Source: Arcuatula senhousia (taxonomy: Eukaryota; Mollusca; Bivalvia; Mytilida; Mytilidae). From it: a stretch of DNA of 64,000 nucleotides. Shown piece after piece: positions 1 through 12,291 of this stretch. A program made the translations under genes and the position numbers. The stretch lies in contig OZ020309.1 of assembly GCA_963971305.1 (NCBI GenBank), forward strand, positions 12,641,001 through 12,705,000, read 5' to 3'. A model generated the notes under the pieces. That model worked only from the letters and a program-made list of their open reading frames with translations. It searched no databases and was not told the DNA's origin. Within the stretch, counting starts at the first letter, position 1, and every line of letters begins with the position of its first letter.

Positions 1-2245
1 TCTATTTATGATAATATGTGAAATACTTTTGTCTTTTTACATATTTGAAAGGATTAAAACATCTTTATCCGTATTAAGTGGTACTTAAAGATGTATGACC
101 TAAATAAAGATGTGACAATAACTTAAAACTCTCCCAACATCTTAAGGTCAAATTTGTTACCTCAAACTTTTCAAAACTGCGGTTCAAATTAAGACCCTGC
201 TGTACCCTAATCCGAGTGTCCTTTATCATTAACCATATGGGAAAGAAAGCTTCAAATGAAGAAAATACACAATATTTCTTTTCTTCTCAATTTCATGAAA
301 ATGTTATTGAACATAGTATGCATTTTTAAGGCATTCGCTGTTTAATATAAACATACGCCTTAACCTTTGTTAAAATGTCACCTCCTGTCGACGGAGAACT
401 ACGTCTTAAGTGCTGAGGTCATGACCCAAGAGACTGTTAATTTTAACATGTCAACCCTTATTATTAAGATAAAAAAAGAATCTATAATTATAATTCAACA
501 CTTATGCCCCATGCACGAACGAATTTAGAACGTAAATGGCTTTTAGCGTTCTGGTCTGTTCGTCCGTCTTTCTGTCCGTCACAACTTAAATAGATATTGA
601 GAACGTATTTGCCAGCTGTCTCTTGGTTTTTCCTTCAAATTTAATGTTTATATCTCTGAGATTTATATCATGTTGTTTAGAAGCTTCGGTTGTAATGTAA
701 TAATCATCAAGTCAAATCAAATTTATTCTCATATAAACATCTGGACATAGTTTATCAACGTATGATCATACACGTATATGAAAATACAATTTATTGTATA
801 ACCTTAAATGTAAAATGACAATTACAAGGTTTTTCTCAGGAAATGTGCACTTAAAAAAGAATTTATAAAAATAATTGCGTTTTGAAAGTTTAATAATGTT
901 AAACTGGATGCTTACATATATTGCAGCAGGTTATACCGAAAAAAAAAGTAACTTTGTTTGACGACAAAGAACCTATTCAGTACCACTTAAGTACCACTTT
1001 TTTAAGAATCATGCAGAGAGCGATTCATGGGTGGAAAGCCTACACCAATTTATTTTTGATATGTTACTCCTACTAGCACCCTGATATGATCTTTTTCAAA
1101 ACTAGCCCTGGTCCTGAGAAAAAAAATATATATAGAATGCATTGGAAAAATGGAAGAAAGGGAGATAACTCTTAAAATTGTCAATAATTTCAAGATTTCT
1201 CCCAGGATCAGGCAGTTATGAGCAAATTGTTATTTATTTCTTATTTTATATACTTTGAACTATCTTTCATTAAAAATAAACCACTGTAGCCTTTTTATCG
1301 AAGAATCACTTTTCTTCAATTTTGCATGATTCTTAGGTCATGTAGGTGGACTACTACTTAATATGCCTACCATTTACGACGACAGATAAATCAAAGGAGG
1401 GCAATCAAATCTTTCCCTTGAAAATTTTGTGTTTTTTTTCTTGTATACTTTCAGCAAAATTTGTTTGACGCCCCTATCATCCTCTAGAACCCCCTTTTTC
1501 AAAATTTTCTGTATCCCCCGGGATAAAAATTCTTACCTCAGATAGATCTCTGATAGATATGTACTTGTCCAAGAAACTCCCGGGAGAAACTCACAGAAAA
1601 CCATTTCTATTCCCGTACATCGTGATCTTCAATATAGTGCATCACTCATTGCCAACAGAAATGTCTAATTGTCTGACTATATAAACATTTTCTAAAGCCT
1701 TTATCTGCCTAAAATGTTTACAGAATCAAACTTCTGTGCAAGGTATAATTGAATAATCAAAAACACCAGTAGATAGTTAAGTTGGCTACATGTTTGTTAA
1801 CTAAACGTAAACGCTAAGATAATTAGTTAAATTTCAAAGGAAAAGCAAAACCAACCTGCAGTCTTTCGACGAACAATCTTTCCAATCGTCACTTTTACTT
1901 TCCTGGCAAATGAAGCGGCATTCCGCCCGGTCAGCTTTGCAGTAGTGTATTTTTTATATGATTAACGCCAGGTTAATTTAACGGTATATTCGTGAATTGC
2001 AATTGAGAAAAGCGTCAATTTGCAAAGAATTGCTGACCTATTGAGTGTAGCCATAGGCGCAAAATAAAGTATTTGTAGACGAAAAGGCAAAAATGACAGA
2101 GTTAACACAGCAACGGTTTATTTTTCGGTATAAATTCATTGCATAAAAGTTATTTTGTTCCCATTTTTTTTACAAAGAGCAATCTTTTATTTGAAAGGTA
2201 CATTATGAAAACTTTCAAACTCTATAGTTATCATATTTACAAACA
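1..2245. other. Non-coding, no gene recognised
   Basis: AT-rich sequence with frequent stops in all frames. I see no exon with credible splice sites and no clear repeat boundary. A short stretch near 545-600 (GTTCGTCCGTC followed by TTCTGTCCGTC) resembles the GTCC microsatellite ends of the tandem-core elements seen elsewhere in the window, so part of this may be decayed repeat. Confidence 0.4.
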
Positions 2246-2249
2246 AAAA

Positions 2250-2515
2250 CAGAATTATTGGGTCCCCCGCGGAACGCCCAAAATTCTAAGTCGGCTTGAT
2301 TACCAAGAAGTAGATAAACGACAGACCTGAAAATGGATCCCACCATATGGTAACCCTTTACTTGAAGATTTATTCCAAATATCGAAACCTACTATTAATA
2401 GTAGCCGAGAAAGCTGTTACGGAAAAGTGTATGACGGGTGGATGCCCACACACATACGGACGGACGCCTGGCATTCTTATGTCCTCGCTCTACCGTTTCG
2501 GCGGGGGACACTTAC
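2250..2515 (+). mobile_element. Tandem-core element, family P1, single-core copy
   Basis: This short element opens with GTCCCCCGCGG and closes with CGGCGGGGGAC, an inverted pair. It holds one copy of a core containing AAGTCGGCT, a CGACAGACCTGAAAA box and CCACCATATGG. A GACGG microsatellite-like stretch (ACGGACGGACGCC) lies next to the closing hairpin. The same core recurs at 4604, 13430 and 57977, and inverted near 37.9 kb and 54.1 kb. The architecture fits the pearl/Helitron-like non-autonomous elements known in bivalves; the family label P1 is mine. Confidence 0.65.
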
Positions 2516-2554
2516 ATCATAATTTTAGTTTAAACATAAAATGAAAAAAGCTCA

Positions 2555-2770
2555 ATTAGCAGGCAGGAACCGCTTACTCTTCCGGAACACCTGAGTTCAC
2601 TCTTGTTACGACTTGAGTTCGCGTTGTTGATTTCCGTTCGGTTGATTTTGTGTTTTGTGTTTCTTCGTGCTGTTCTCGTTCGTGTTTACCGGTTTTGTTG
2701 TTGCCCTTTCAGACTTTGACACTCGAATGCCCAATTGGTGCCTCTTTGCTTCTTTTAAAAAACCATTTGT
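2555..2770 (+). repeat. Dispersed repeat, family D, copy 1
   Basis: The segment from AGCAGGCAGGAACCGCTTAC through CCCAATTGGTGCCTCTTTGC is clearly related to 22430-22660 (AGCAAGCAGGAACTGCTTGC ... CCCCATTGGTACCTCTGC). Order and spacing of the shared blocks are the same in both copies. A weaker match to the last part lies at 56030-56140. I cannot assign it to a transposon class. Confidence 0.55.
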
Positions 2771-3639
2771 TCAGACAGATCCAATTTTCCCCCAGTGGTC
2801 TGTAATACTTCCGAACCGTGTTCATTTCATTTTATGACATGTCTTGACAAAATGCAAATATATTTTCTATGAAAGCGACCGTCTGTCGATCTATTTCTAC
2901 TCCCGGTTTTTATTTCCACCAACTGGTTTGTACTTTCAATTCTGCAAATTTCTTTACCAAATAGCTTTTTCCGAAACAAAGAAATGATGTTTTTAAAGTG
3001 TCGTCTGCCGTTACAATCAGGTCCGAGTTAAATGTTTTATTGGTATCAGAATGTGCCGAGTTATAATTTGATGCTATAATAGTTTTGTCTGATGAATCCT
3101 CGTGGGCTTTGGTATTTAATCATCGATCTGGTCATGCGAATAGCATCACAAAAAACAAAGAGCCAGACACGTTTATTTCAAACATTCACTCAATTCGTGG
3201 TGAAATACTGAAATTCTTAAAGACCATAACAGGAAAATTCGACAGTTGTATAAATACATGAAGGAACTATACAACAAAACACAAAACAAAGAAAACAATT
3301 CAATATGCCCAAAATTAAGAGAAATACGCAAAAAAGATAAATTAAAAGAAAAGAATTATAGAAAACAAAGACAAAAGCAAACCAAAATTAAACAAAAAAG
3401 GAATCGAAACCACAATTCCTTAAGTCATAAAACTGACGGTTCTGAAACCAATGCTTATATGTCGTCAATGAACAATCTGTAGAAACTGGTCATTTGATGG
3501 CTCCGGTTAGAAAACATGACCCTTGCAGAACATGGCCATAGTTTTACGTAGGATAGATCTGTTATAGAAATTATCTAGTTCATACATGTACTACAACATG
3601 TTTGCTTTGACCCGTACAGGTGTATCGGAAATAGAAAAA

Positions 3640-4125
3640 TATCTATAAATAAACAAGTGTGGCCATAAAAAGTATGTCACGCCTGTCGTCACCTTCGCCG
3701 TCTATCTAGGCCTTAAGAAGAAGACCACAAACCCCAAAAGACCGACATTCGCAAAGTTTATGAAGCGTGAAAATGGGGTCAAGGTTACATGTCCTGCCAT
3801 GATGGTACAAGTTGCATTGGCCACAATCCAAAGTGTCTGTATACTTTAAAAGAAATTCATTTTCCATAAAAGTTTTACAAAGAAGTTACTACCTAAAAAA
3901 TTCACAAAGTCTTTGAAGAGAGAAATGAGGTCAAGGTCACACAGCATGGTGACATTTGCGTAGACCATAACCCCAACTGTCTGCTTATCTAGCTATTATA
4001 CTTTCCAAGAAATTCATTTGCCACAGAATTCTTATAAAATAAGTTTTTTTTCGCCACCGCCGGCGCCGGAGAGTATGCCCTGGTCTCGCATTCCGCGATT
4101 AATCGTCAAAGGCGAGACAAGAATA
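3640..4125 (+). mobile_element. Tandem-core element, family P3, two cores
   Basis: Two diverged units carry the boxes GAAGCGTGAAAATGGGGTCA, AAGGTCACACAGCATGG and TTCATTTTCCA, with CACAAAGT spacing. The element ends in GCCACCGCCGGCGCCGG and GTCTCGCATTCCGCG...GGCGAGAC, an inverted hairpin end. The same boxes and end occur at 52550-53540. Pearl-like, non-autonomous; no protein is encoded. Confidence 0.6.
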
Positions 4126-4595
4126 TTTTTATGCTATGTATATGCACAATTCAAGGAGTAACCGCTCATTAGCTGCAATTGATCTTCAAATGGAAACGAA
4201 GAAAAAACGAAAATGTTGATGCACAGTATCATGAGTATGGACAGCTGTTAAACTTTCATCTGATTGTTACAAACGAATTTAATTTGATCTGCATAAATTA
4301 TCCTATTGCATTAGGGCTAGAAAAGCCACTTCTGTCCACTTTTTGATGTTACAGCTGTCGAAAGTTACACCTTAAATATTCATAGATTCGGACTAATACT
4401 ATGCATAAATAAGCCTAGTGTATAATATTATTCTTTGTAGACATATTTTATTCTAATCATAGAAGAGGCAGAAGAAAATCACAGGGCTTGTCATACATAT
4501 TAAATGAAAAAACCTTAGTGACCACGCTCACATACCCCACGCGTCCACATTATGGACAGAAATTTCGAGTTAGGAATAAGAAAGTCAGAGTTGTT

Positions 4596-5110
4596 GTCTT
4601 TCCAAGTCGGCTCGTTAACAGGAAGTAAAAGAGTGGCAGACCCGAAAATGTATCCCACCATATGGGACTCTTAAAGCTACGTACAAAATATCAAAAGACT
4701 ATGATAAATAGTTGCTGAGAAATCTGTGACGAAAATTTTCAACCCTGAAAATTTAGGGAAAAATCTAAGTCGGCTCGTTAACAGGAAGTAGTTGATCGAC
4801 AGATCTGAAAACGTATCCCACAATATGGGACCCCTACCTGAAGCTACATACCAAATATCAAAAGCCTACAATTAATAGGTTACGAAAATTTTTAACCCTG
4901 AAAATTTAGTGAAAAAAGTCTAAGTCGGCTCGTAAAACAGGAATTAAGTAGATGATCGACAGACCTGAATACGTATCCCACCATATGGGACCCCTGCCTG
5001 AAGCTACATACCAAATATCAAAAGCCTACAATTTATAATAGCTGAGATATCTGTTACGAAAATTTTGATCATGGAAAGACTGACGGACTGACTGACTGAC
5101 TGACCAGTCA
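4596..5110 (+). mobile_element. Tandem-core element, family P1, three cores
   Basis: Three cores begin at about 4604, 4767 and 4922 with AAGTCGGCTCGT and are spaced 163 and 155 bp apart. Each contains a CGACAGA-like box and CATATGGGAC. The copy ends in a degenerate GACTGACGGACTGACTGACT stretch at about 5079-5105. No coding sequence. Confidence 0.65.
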
Positions 5111-6418
5111 AAAACAGTTTACCCTTCGCAACTTCTTGTATATTCCTAAAGTTTATTACATAGTATTGAAATAAATTTATTCATTATATAACACTTGCAT
5201 TTATCTATTGTATTTGTATTCTTGGTCTTATTACAGTAAGTTGACAGATTCGTTAATTATAAGTTCTAAGACTCGTCTTAAGAGCCAGGAGCAGTATAAA
5301 ATCACACCCATGCACGGATATGTTCTTTATCTATACAGTTGCATTGTTTATTTCTGACGTGTTGTTTAAAGTTTCTTGTGTAACCCACTCAACAACAAAA
5401 AAAAAGATATACATGCATGCACTTGTTTAGATATTTGTTACATGCATGCTGTTTTTTGTTTTGTTTTTTGTTTTGGCAATTCAAACGGACGAAAATGGAC
5501 CTGGTTGTCCCGAATACGTTGAGAGCAATAACCTATGCACGTTAAAGGCTTTGTGTGGCTTTTTTCCCATATCTCATTGGATTGAATTTCTTCATTTATA
5601 ATTGGAAATTTTGTGTTTTGTAAATTAATTCATTGACAATATTACATCTTTTTCGTAGAATATTGGAAACAAAAATGTACTCAAAATAACGATAAGGCAT
5701 TAGAAAAAATCAGAGAAATGCTTTAGGCATAATGAACGTTACACTGAACTTAAATCGTGTTTAGCTAAGAGGAGAAAAAAGAAATTTAATATAGTGTGTT
5801 AACAAATTATTTTCAAAGCATTAGAAAGCTTTCGGCAATCTTTAAAATGAGCAATTTAATAAAGGTTCGGAACAAATTACATTCAGAGCTTTAGAAAATC
5901 TTTAGGCAGACTTAAAAGTTGTTTCAAGCTCAGCAAATAATATTATAAGGCCATAACAATGTTATATTGGATTTAACTCCATCAAACGTCAGTCTGGTTC
6001 AGATAATTACCATTTGAAATTGACAAATTTCCATTGATTTTTCATTCGTTTAATTCATTAGTGTTCAATGAATAAAAAAGCAGGATGCCTATTAGAACTA
6101 TATAAAAGGTGTAAAGAAAAGATAAGAAACATATAAAGCTATAACTATTTAAAAAAGAAAATACATAAAAAAAAAAAATTTTACACGGGCCAGTTCTTAA
6201 TTCATTTCATTACCAAAGAGAGACAATTCAGTTGATCAAAAGATGTACAAAGATGCTAAAGCCTACCTACATGAAAGGTCTTTTTTAAATGCTCGTGTCC
6301 GTCTTCAAAAAATGCATTTGGTGTGTTTTCTAACAATTATTTCCCTCTCTTTTTTTTCAGAAAAAAAAGACAAAGAATCTACTACTAATCTATGAAGGGC
6401 GTTTTGTTAATAAAGTTG
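5111..6418. other. Non-coding, no gene recognised
   Basis: AT-rich sequence without a plausible exon. It includes a TTTTGTTTTGTTTTTTG tract near 5453-5473 and several poly-A runs. Nothing with defined ends was found. Confidence 0.4.
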
Positions 6419-6419
6419 T

Positions 6420-6715
6420 CTTATCATGTTAGAAAATTCCATGGTTAAAGATGGACCTAATATCAAGAGGTGTAAGTTTCAGCGTCTTGAGATATGGAAG
6501 TTCCTCATTAAACTTTAAAATTGCTGTGTAATCATTTGAAAATTGTTAGTAACTCAGCCTGAAAATCATGGTTACGATCAATAGATGGGAATACGACTGT
6601 GCTTAGTAACTGCTGGAGCATATGCATACCAAATTTCATCAACCTAGGAATTATAGTTCTTGAGATATTTGGGTGCTAATAAACTTTATAACATTGATAG
6701 CTAACGCCATCGGTA
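6420..6715 (+). repeat. Tandem-core element, family P4, degraded copy
   Basis: The block GCATATGCATACCAAATTTC followed by ATCAACCTAGGAATTATAG and TTCTTGAGATA matches the core at 14870-15100. It begins and ends without clean termini, so this is an old or truncated copy. Confidence 0.45.
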
Positions 6716-6824
6716 AAGCACTTTGACAAGAATCATGTTCAAGTTGCTAGCTTTATAGGCATTAGAGATTAAATAAGGTTATATCCAGAGCGAAATACAG
6801 TACGTTATAAAAACAAGAATCTGC

Positions 6825-7230
6825 TCAGGAATGGTCGATATACTCGGTACTGGACTTGGCTTGCCTGAACTTTTTGTGTGGATTTTCTTTTCATACTTTT
6901 GTTTTTCGAGCTTTCAAATACTTTTATTCAAATGCTGCTGACGAGAGATACAACATAGCCCGGGGCATAACCAAATTAACTGTTTTATTGTGCTCGCTTT
7001 GGTGCTTAAAAACATTTCTAGTAAACATTTCATGTACGCTGATTAAACTTCAGCCAAGAACTCCACCAAGATCTGACTCAGTTCGCTTGGATAACAATTT
7101 AATAAACCACGTCACTGTATCTAATGACATTTTCAATCTTAAGATGTTGTTCTTCTGCGAGACAACAGAAATCCATCGCTCTTTTTGGTGTCAGTTAATC
7201 GATTCCACCAGCAAACGTTAGTTTATTTAA
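6825..7230 (+). repeat. Dispersed repeat shared with 50300-50580
   Basis: ATGGTCGATATACTCGGTAC at 6832 and TTCAAATGCTGCTGACGAGAG further on are matched, in order, at 50310 (ATGGTCGATATCCTTGGTGC) and about 50420 (TTCAAATGCTGCTGATGAGAG). A 121-codon open frame runs through this copy, but the frame is not kept in the other copy, so I treat it as repeat and not gene. Confidence 0.4.
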
Positions 7231-8289
7231 CGGCAATACAAGCTTCCAGAGAACGACCTAGCTACTTAACTGTAAGGCTTCTATCTCGTTAGTTTTATTC
7301 CAGATCCAATAAAAAGGTCGTAATGGAAGCAAAGTGATTTTCTTTAAGTGACAAAAGTCTTCTTATAAATTGGATCAGTAAAATTACTGCATTGTATTTT
7401 ATACTAAGTAATTTCATACTAATATCTGTATTACTATTATAATACAAATGTCTGGATTGCGCTCGTAAATGCAGTGAAAAAACACAGTGTGGATTGAAAA
7501 ATCAACAAAGTTCAAAACAATGTTTTTTTTGCTTGCCTGACGTGCAGTTTGGTAAAAACTCATCAGAGGCGCTCTACCCAAAAGATTGAAAAAGCCAAAC
7601 ACTATATGAATATGAAGGATTGGAATGAAAGTGTACAGTTTCTTTGTCTCTTTCGTGCAGTTTCAAAATCTATTAAGCTAACTTTTTTTCAAAAAACTAA
7701 AAAATCGTGACACCCCCCTCCAGAAAAAACCAAACAAACAAACAAAAGTAAACAGACACGACGAAGAGATACGATTGACGTTCGCTTCATTAATCTATTA
7801 TAGACACACCAAAGAATATTTTATTCACAACAAAATAGTGGAAAGCAAGTCTCGTTATGAAATTATAATATTTTATTTTATCAAAGCACACAGTAAACCG
7901 CATTGGTTATAGCTTTACAAAACTTAAAACATATACATGAATACAAAACAAGCAAAGAACAACACAAATCATGGTGGTATCTAGATTTTACAATGTACAG
8001 CTAAAATATTTATGACAGGGTTCCTTCTCTCAGTTCTAATGACTGTTTAATAAAAGAAGTAACGGTCTTAATTTCTTCAGTTGTAGTTGGATTCAGAATT
8101 TTTGTTTAGTTTTTCAGTTATAAATAAAATATCTAGCTTTGATGCTTCCTCGAATTTATACCTTTACAGCAAGTTAAAGTCTGATGTTAATGTTTCAGAC
8201 TATACTTAAACCTTCAAAACTTTAATAGTAAAAATTACGTATTAGTGACCATAATTCTAGAGATCAAACTTGGTAGATACAAGAATATA

Positions 8290-8625
8290 CCAAGAGAACA
8301 AAGACTAAATAATTGATGATGAAGCTCATTTCTTCTTTCATTGTCAAATTAATAATAATATAAGAAGAACATTTATTGACTCAATACAAAAAACAATATT
8401 TTAACCAGCTTGAAGCCATTGATAAATTAATTTTTGTACTTAACGAAAATATGGATTGTTTTGCCCATGCTTGTTGATTTTGTAAAGCAATCCACATTGG
8501 TCAAAGTCATACATATTTGTAAATACTATAATATCTTTGTATAAACAGTTACATGTTCATTGCCTTTGTATGTTTGTATTTGCTCTACCTCTTGAGGTTT
8601 TACAATAAAGTTTACATAAAGTTTA
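8290..8625 (+). mobile_element. LINE 3' end (non-LTR retrotransposon tail)
   Basis: Around 8313 the plus strand reads I-D-D-E-A-H-F-F-F-H-C, the 'DE-HF-HC' block found near the C-terminus of many animal non-LTR retrotransposon polyproteins. About twenty more codons and a stop follow. A further 210 bp of 3' sequence ends in a TTTGTATTTGCTC stretch and an ACAATAAAG tail. The 5' part is absent, as expected from incomplete reverse transcription. The family is not resolved. Confidence 0.6.
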
Positions 8626-8841
8626 CATATTAAAATGTGAAAAATATCAAAATCAAAGAAACCATTTAAAGTAGCTTTATATAGACAAAAAACATCTTTC
8701 TAAAACGGAGTAACAATTCTTAAAAGATAAGTTGTTTTTTTTAATTTCAATTCAACAAATAGAACACGAGATCAAATTTACCTATATCCAAGAACAATAA
8801 ACAGCGTTAATGAGTACAAACACTACCTTTAATGGCACATT

Positions 8842-11800
8842 CTAGACAATATTCTGTTGGTACTTAAGAGGTTTCTTTCCACGAAAAATGACATCATTAT
8901 CGTCAACGTTAAGGTCGTTCAATGCAGTAAAACCTGGCTCAGTTTGTTCTTTGTGTCTGTCGGGCATTGAGTAAATGATCTTTTCCCAAAACCACGGATC
9001 ATCGCGTTTCAAATATGTTCGTGATTTAAGGTATAGCTTCAAGTTTGCATCAAGTTTGGTCTGATCAATGTCTTCCATTAAAATCATTATGATTTTTCTT
9101 TCCTTTTCTTTTAAAACGCTATGGTGAGCAGTTTGAAATTCATATTGACACCATTCGCTACCTAGAAAGTTATTTGACAAGACAATTATTGTTCGTCTGC
9201 TGTTTTGCACGGAGTTAACAATGGTGTCTGCAATGCAGGCGCCGACAGGGAAATCACGAAAATGGACACACAGCTGGAATCCTTCTTGGTTTTCGAGTCT
9301 TTGTACAAGCTCATGAACGACGTAACCCTCATCTATGTTACTGTAAGAAACAAAGGCATCATAAGACTTATCGTCATCTGTATTATCTTGTGAAAATCTC
9401 AGGCCAAAGCGGTTGTAAACAATAACCTGGATCAGTTCGCGGTTTGCGAAAACTGCAATAGCAGTCACAACTATTAAAACCAAAACAACAAACACTGCTA
9501 TGAATGCATTTGTCATGCCTTTATCTACAATGCTTGAATACTTTTGGATTGTGGTGGAGTTAAAAGTAATATTTGGACAAAGCGAGTGGTAATCAAGCTC
9601 AATGACATGCTGCTCGGATCCTATTGGATAACTTGAGTTCAAAGTATCATTCAATCGACAAATCATATTTCTCCGGTCCACTATGATGTCAGCAAGATCA
9701 TACGTCATTTCCTGTAATGCTTGCAGGTCAACACAGTCACAAGACCATGGGTTGTTCGATAATGTAAGAACTATTATGTGATTAATTCTTCTTGGATCAA
9801 AAGTCAAATAACTTAGTTTGTTGTATGCAAGGCGCAAAATTTTCAAACTGGTCCCTAAAAATGACTGCTCTGCAATGATGTTAATCAAATTATTCTCTAA
9901 ATTGATATATTGTAATGTTGTCAAATTGATAAAAAGTCGAGGAGAAATAACAGTTATGGTATTGTCTTGTAAAAATATTTTATTAATAACGTCTAGATCT
10001 TGAAAGGTATCATCTTCAATTTCAGCTATGCCGCTGGCATTGATGTATAGCTCCTTTAAAAAATGCAGGTTTGGAAACACCCTGTATCCAACTCTACTGA
10101 AATTGTTTCCATCAAGATAAAGGGTAGTCACAGGCGGTGGAATTGTTTCGTTTACACTACTAATATTGAGACTAGTACAGTCGACTATGACAACATTCCG
10201 GTTTTTGGATACTAGACATTTGCATTTCTCTGGACATGGAATCCAACAATAATTTGTTATACAAGATTCGCTCGACCAATCGCGCACATGACTGACATAA
10301 CACATAAACTTATCAATGCCCGTGTTTTTTAAGAGTGCCCATACTTTAATCTTATATCCAGAGGAACATGTGATCCGTTCCAGCTCATGTGCTTCCAGTC
10401 CAATGCACCAACCAAACCATTTATCTACACAAGTTTTTAACCAAGCCAAATCACAGTCGCAATTGAATCTGTTTCCACTGAAATAAAATTTCGGAGGAGG
10501 TCGAACCAACTCGGAGAATTTAATATTGTTTGGCTGCAGCTTTGAAATTTTGTTATATCTTAAATCTACTATTTCTAGGTTATAAAAGAGACCAAAAGCG
10601 GTTTGGTATATTCCTGAAATCTGGTTGTGAGCCATAAATATCTGCTGCAATGATCTTGTATAAATGAAAAACTCTCCCTTTATCATGCCGTGTATCTTAT
10701 TGTGACTGAGGTCAAGTTGTAAAAGAGAAGACATGTTAATAAAAACATCAACAATGCTGTACAAATCGTTATGATCCAGAAACAACCATTTCAAGTTTTC
10801 CATGCCACTAAAAGCCTTTGCTTCTATGATTTTCATGTTGTTTTTCGAAAGATCTAAAAGCTGTAGATTGAATCCTTGCTGAAATATGCCTTTAGGAATA
10901 TAAGCTAATCTGTTTTTGGATAGATTGATGCCAGCAAGTTGGTATAGACCTGTTAATGAAGAGTCTGTCAGTTTTGCAATGCGGTTACTACGTAGATCTA
11001 AGACGTACAGCTTACTTTGATGATTCAAGTTAGGAAAGTGCTTAAGCATGTTGTAAGAAATGTTTAAAAGGGACAATTCCTGGCATGGTACGAACACATC
11101 TGTATCTATCTCTAAAAGATTGTTGTTTTTCAAATCCAGACTCGATAGTCTTGAAAGGCCGCGAAAGCCACGTGGATCTATATTGGTAATACCATTCCAC
11201 GAAACGTTCAAATGTGTTAGATATTCTTGCTTGATAAAAGCATTGTTTGGGATATACTTGATCCCGTTTTCTGACAGATCTAAAAACGTCAAATTCAATG
11301 AGTTTAAGCTTGTGTCATTTATCCCACTGATCGAACAGTTACTTAGCTGTAGTTCGTGGAGGTTCTTAAGGATTGGAAGATGTTCCCAAATTGCATCTCC
11401 AACTTTCGTGGACGACATTACTAACACCTGCAGAAGTACGGCATTCATAAAAAGGTCTTTTTGGATGGCCTGCAGTGGATTTGGACCCAAGCCCAGAACC
11501 ATTAAGTTAACATTATCCTTAAATAAGTTTGCTGACAGGAACTTTATATTATTTTCTGTGAGGTCGAGGTATTCTAAGTCGGTCAACTGATGGAAGCAGT
11601 CCGTAGAAACAAAACTTATCCTGTTCCCTTCAAATGATGCGTACTTGAGATTCGGCATCTTTTGGTACAATGATACGTTGAGGTCTTCCAAGAGATTTTG
11701 ATTCAATACAAATATATATAAATCTTTGAAAACTTCATTACTACGATAAAAGGCACTATTCGAGAATTCTTCAATCACATTATTTGTAAAGTTTACAAAC

Positions 11801-12291
11801 TGAATATATTCCAATCCAAAAAGTGGCGGGAACTTTGATAATCCGCTGTTAGTTATTGTAAGCCGAACTAATTCACGTGTGTGCAGAAATGCTTTTTCGT
11901 GCACGGTAATACTTTTGGCGCCGTCAATTACAAGTTCTTGAAGACCATGTAATCCTTTTAAACCATGCTCTTCTATAGCTTCGATTTGGCAATATGTGGT
12001 GAAAAATCCAACAAAGGCATACATTTTGTTGAAAGTTCCTTCCCGTAAGGTGATTCCTGAATCGAACAAACAAGTAAGGTGAAGGATGCTGGTAACATTT
12101 GTTTCTAGGCGGGAGAAGTCGAAGGTTTGGAACTCAGATATTTCACAATAAACGTCAACAAGACTACCGGATGATGTGTGGCTTAAATAGCAGGAACATT
12201 CCGACGGGCATGCAGAATAATTGTTAAAGTCTTGTGACAATATTGAGACCAATGTTGTCACAAACATACAAAGGAATATCCGAGCCTTCAT
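8842..12291 (-). CDS. Toll-like receptor, two cysteine clusters, intronless
   Basis: This is a single-exon gene of 1,149 codons for a type I membrane receptor of innate immunity. Residues 1-20 form a signal peptide. Residues 28-34 (CPSECSC) begin an LRR N-cap. A long array of leucine-rich repeats follows, then a cysteine C-cap near 605-660 (NCDCDLAWL), a second N-cap near 685-700 (CPEKCKC), a few more repeats and a second C-cap near 850 (WSCDCVDLQAL). A transmembrane helix lies at about 930-950. The cytoplasmic TIR domain (about 975-1110) has box 1 YDAFVSY and box 3 residues FW. Two cap clusters define the multiple-cysteine-cluster (Toll/protostome) class. The box 2/BB loop reads RDFPVGACI, so the proline falls one place earlier than in the usual RDxxPG. 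Such receptors signal through MyD88-type adaptors; the ligand cannot be told. Orthology within the large bivalve TLR family is uncertain. Confidence 0.96.
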   Translation of the reverse strand: MKARIFLCMFVTTLVSILSQDFNNYSACPSECSCYLSHTSSGSLVDVYCEISEFQTFDFSRLETNVTSILHLTCLFDSGITLREGTFNKMYAFVGFFTTYCQIEAIEEHGLKGLHGLQELVIDGAKSITVHEKAFLHTRELVRLTITNSGLSKFPPLFGLEYIQFVNFTNNVIEEFSNSAFYRSNEVFKDLYIFVLNQNLLEDLNVSLYQKMPNLKYASFEGNRISFVSTDCFHQLTDLEYLDLTENNIKFLSANLFKDNVNLMVLGLGPNPLQAIQKDLFMNAVLLQVLVMSSTKVGDAIWEHLPILKNLHELQLSNCSISGINDTSLNSLNLTFLDLSENGIKYIPNNAFIKQEYLTHLNVSWNGITNIDPRGFRGLSRLSSLDLKNNNLLEIDTDVFVPCQELSLLNISYNMLKHFPNLNHQSKLYVLDLRSNRIAKLTDSSLTGLYQLAGINLSKNRLAYIPKGIFQQGFNLQLLDLSKNNMKIIEAKAFSGMENLKWLFLDHNDLYSIVDVFINMSSLLQLDLSHNKIHGMIKGEFFIYTRSLQQIFMAHNQISGIYQTAFGLFYNLEIVDLRYNKISKLQPNNIKFSELVRPPPKFYFSGNRFNCDCDLAWLKTCVDKWFGWCIGLEAHELERITCSSGYKIKVWALLKNTGIDKFMCYVSHVRDWSSESCITNYCWIPCPEKCKCLVSKNRNVVIVDCTSLNISSVNETIPPPVTTLYLDGNNFSRVGYRVFPNLHFLKELYINASGIAEIEDDTFQDLDVINKIFLQDNTITVISPRLFINLTTLQYINLENNLINIIAEQSFLGTSLKILRLAYNKLSYLTFDPRRINHIIVLTLSNNPWSCDCVDLQALQEMTYDLADIIVDRRNMICRLNDTLNSSYPIGSEQHVIELDYHSLCPNITFNSTTIQKYSSIVDKGMTNAFIAVFVVLVLIVVTAIAVFANRELIQVIVYNRFGLRFSQDNTDDDKSYDAFVSYSNIDEGYVVHELVQRLENQEGFQLCVHFRDFPVGACIADTIVNSVQNSRRTIIVLSNNFLGSEWCQYEFQTAHHSVLKEKERKIIMILMEDIDQTKLDANLKLYLKSRTYLKRDDPWFWEKIIYSMPDRHKEQTEPGFTALNDLNVDDNDVIFRGKKPLKYQQNIV

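Noticed and set aside
3246..3482. 78-codon lysine-rich open frame
   Set aside because: Built from AAA/AAC/ATT-rich sequence with no domain, no splice context and no second copy; expected by chance at this base composition.
4531..4545. CCCCACGCGTCCAC resembles the SalI adaptor used in old cDNA libraries
   Set aside because: Only 11 bases match, and the surrounding sequence runs smoothly into genomic repeat P1. Chance is the simpler reading.
11060..11590. 176-codon plus-strand frame inside the TLR
   Set aside because: It lies antisense to leucine-rich repeats; the repeated codon pattern keeps the opposite strand open. The TLR frame explains the sequence.
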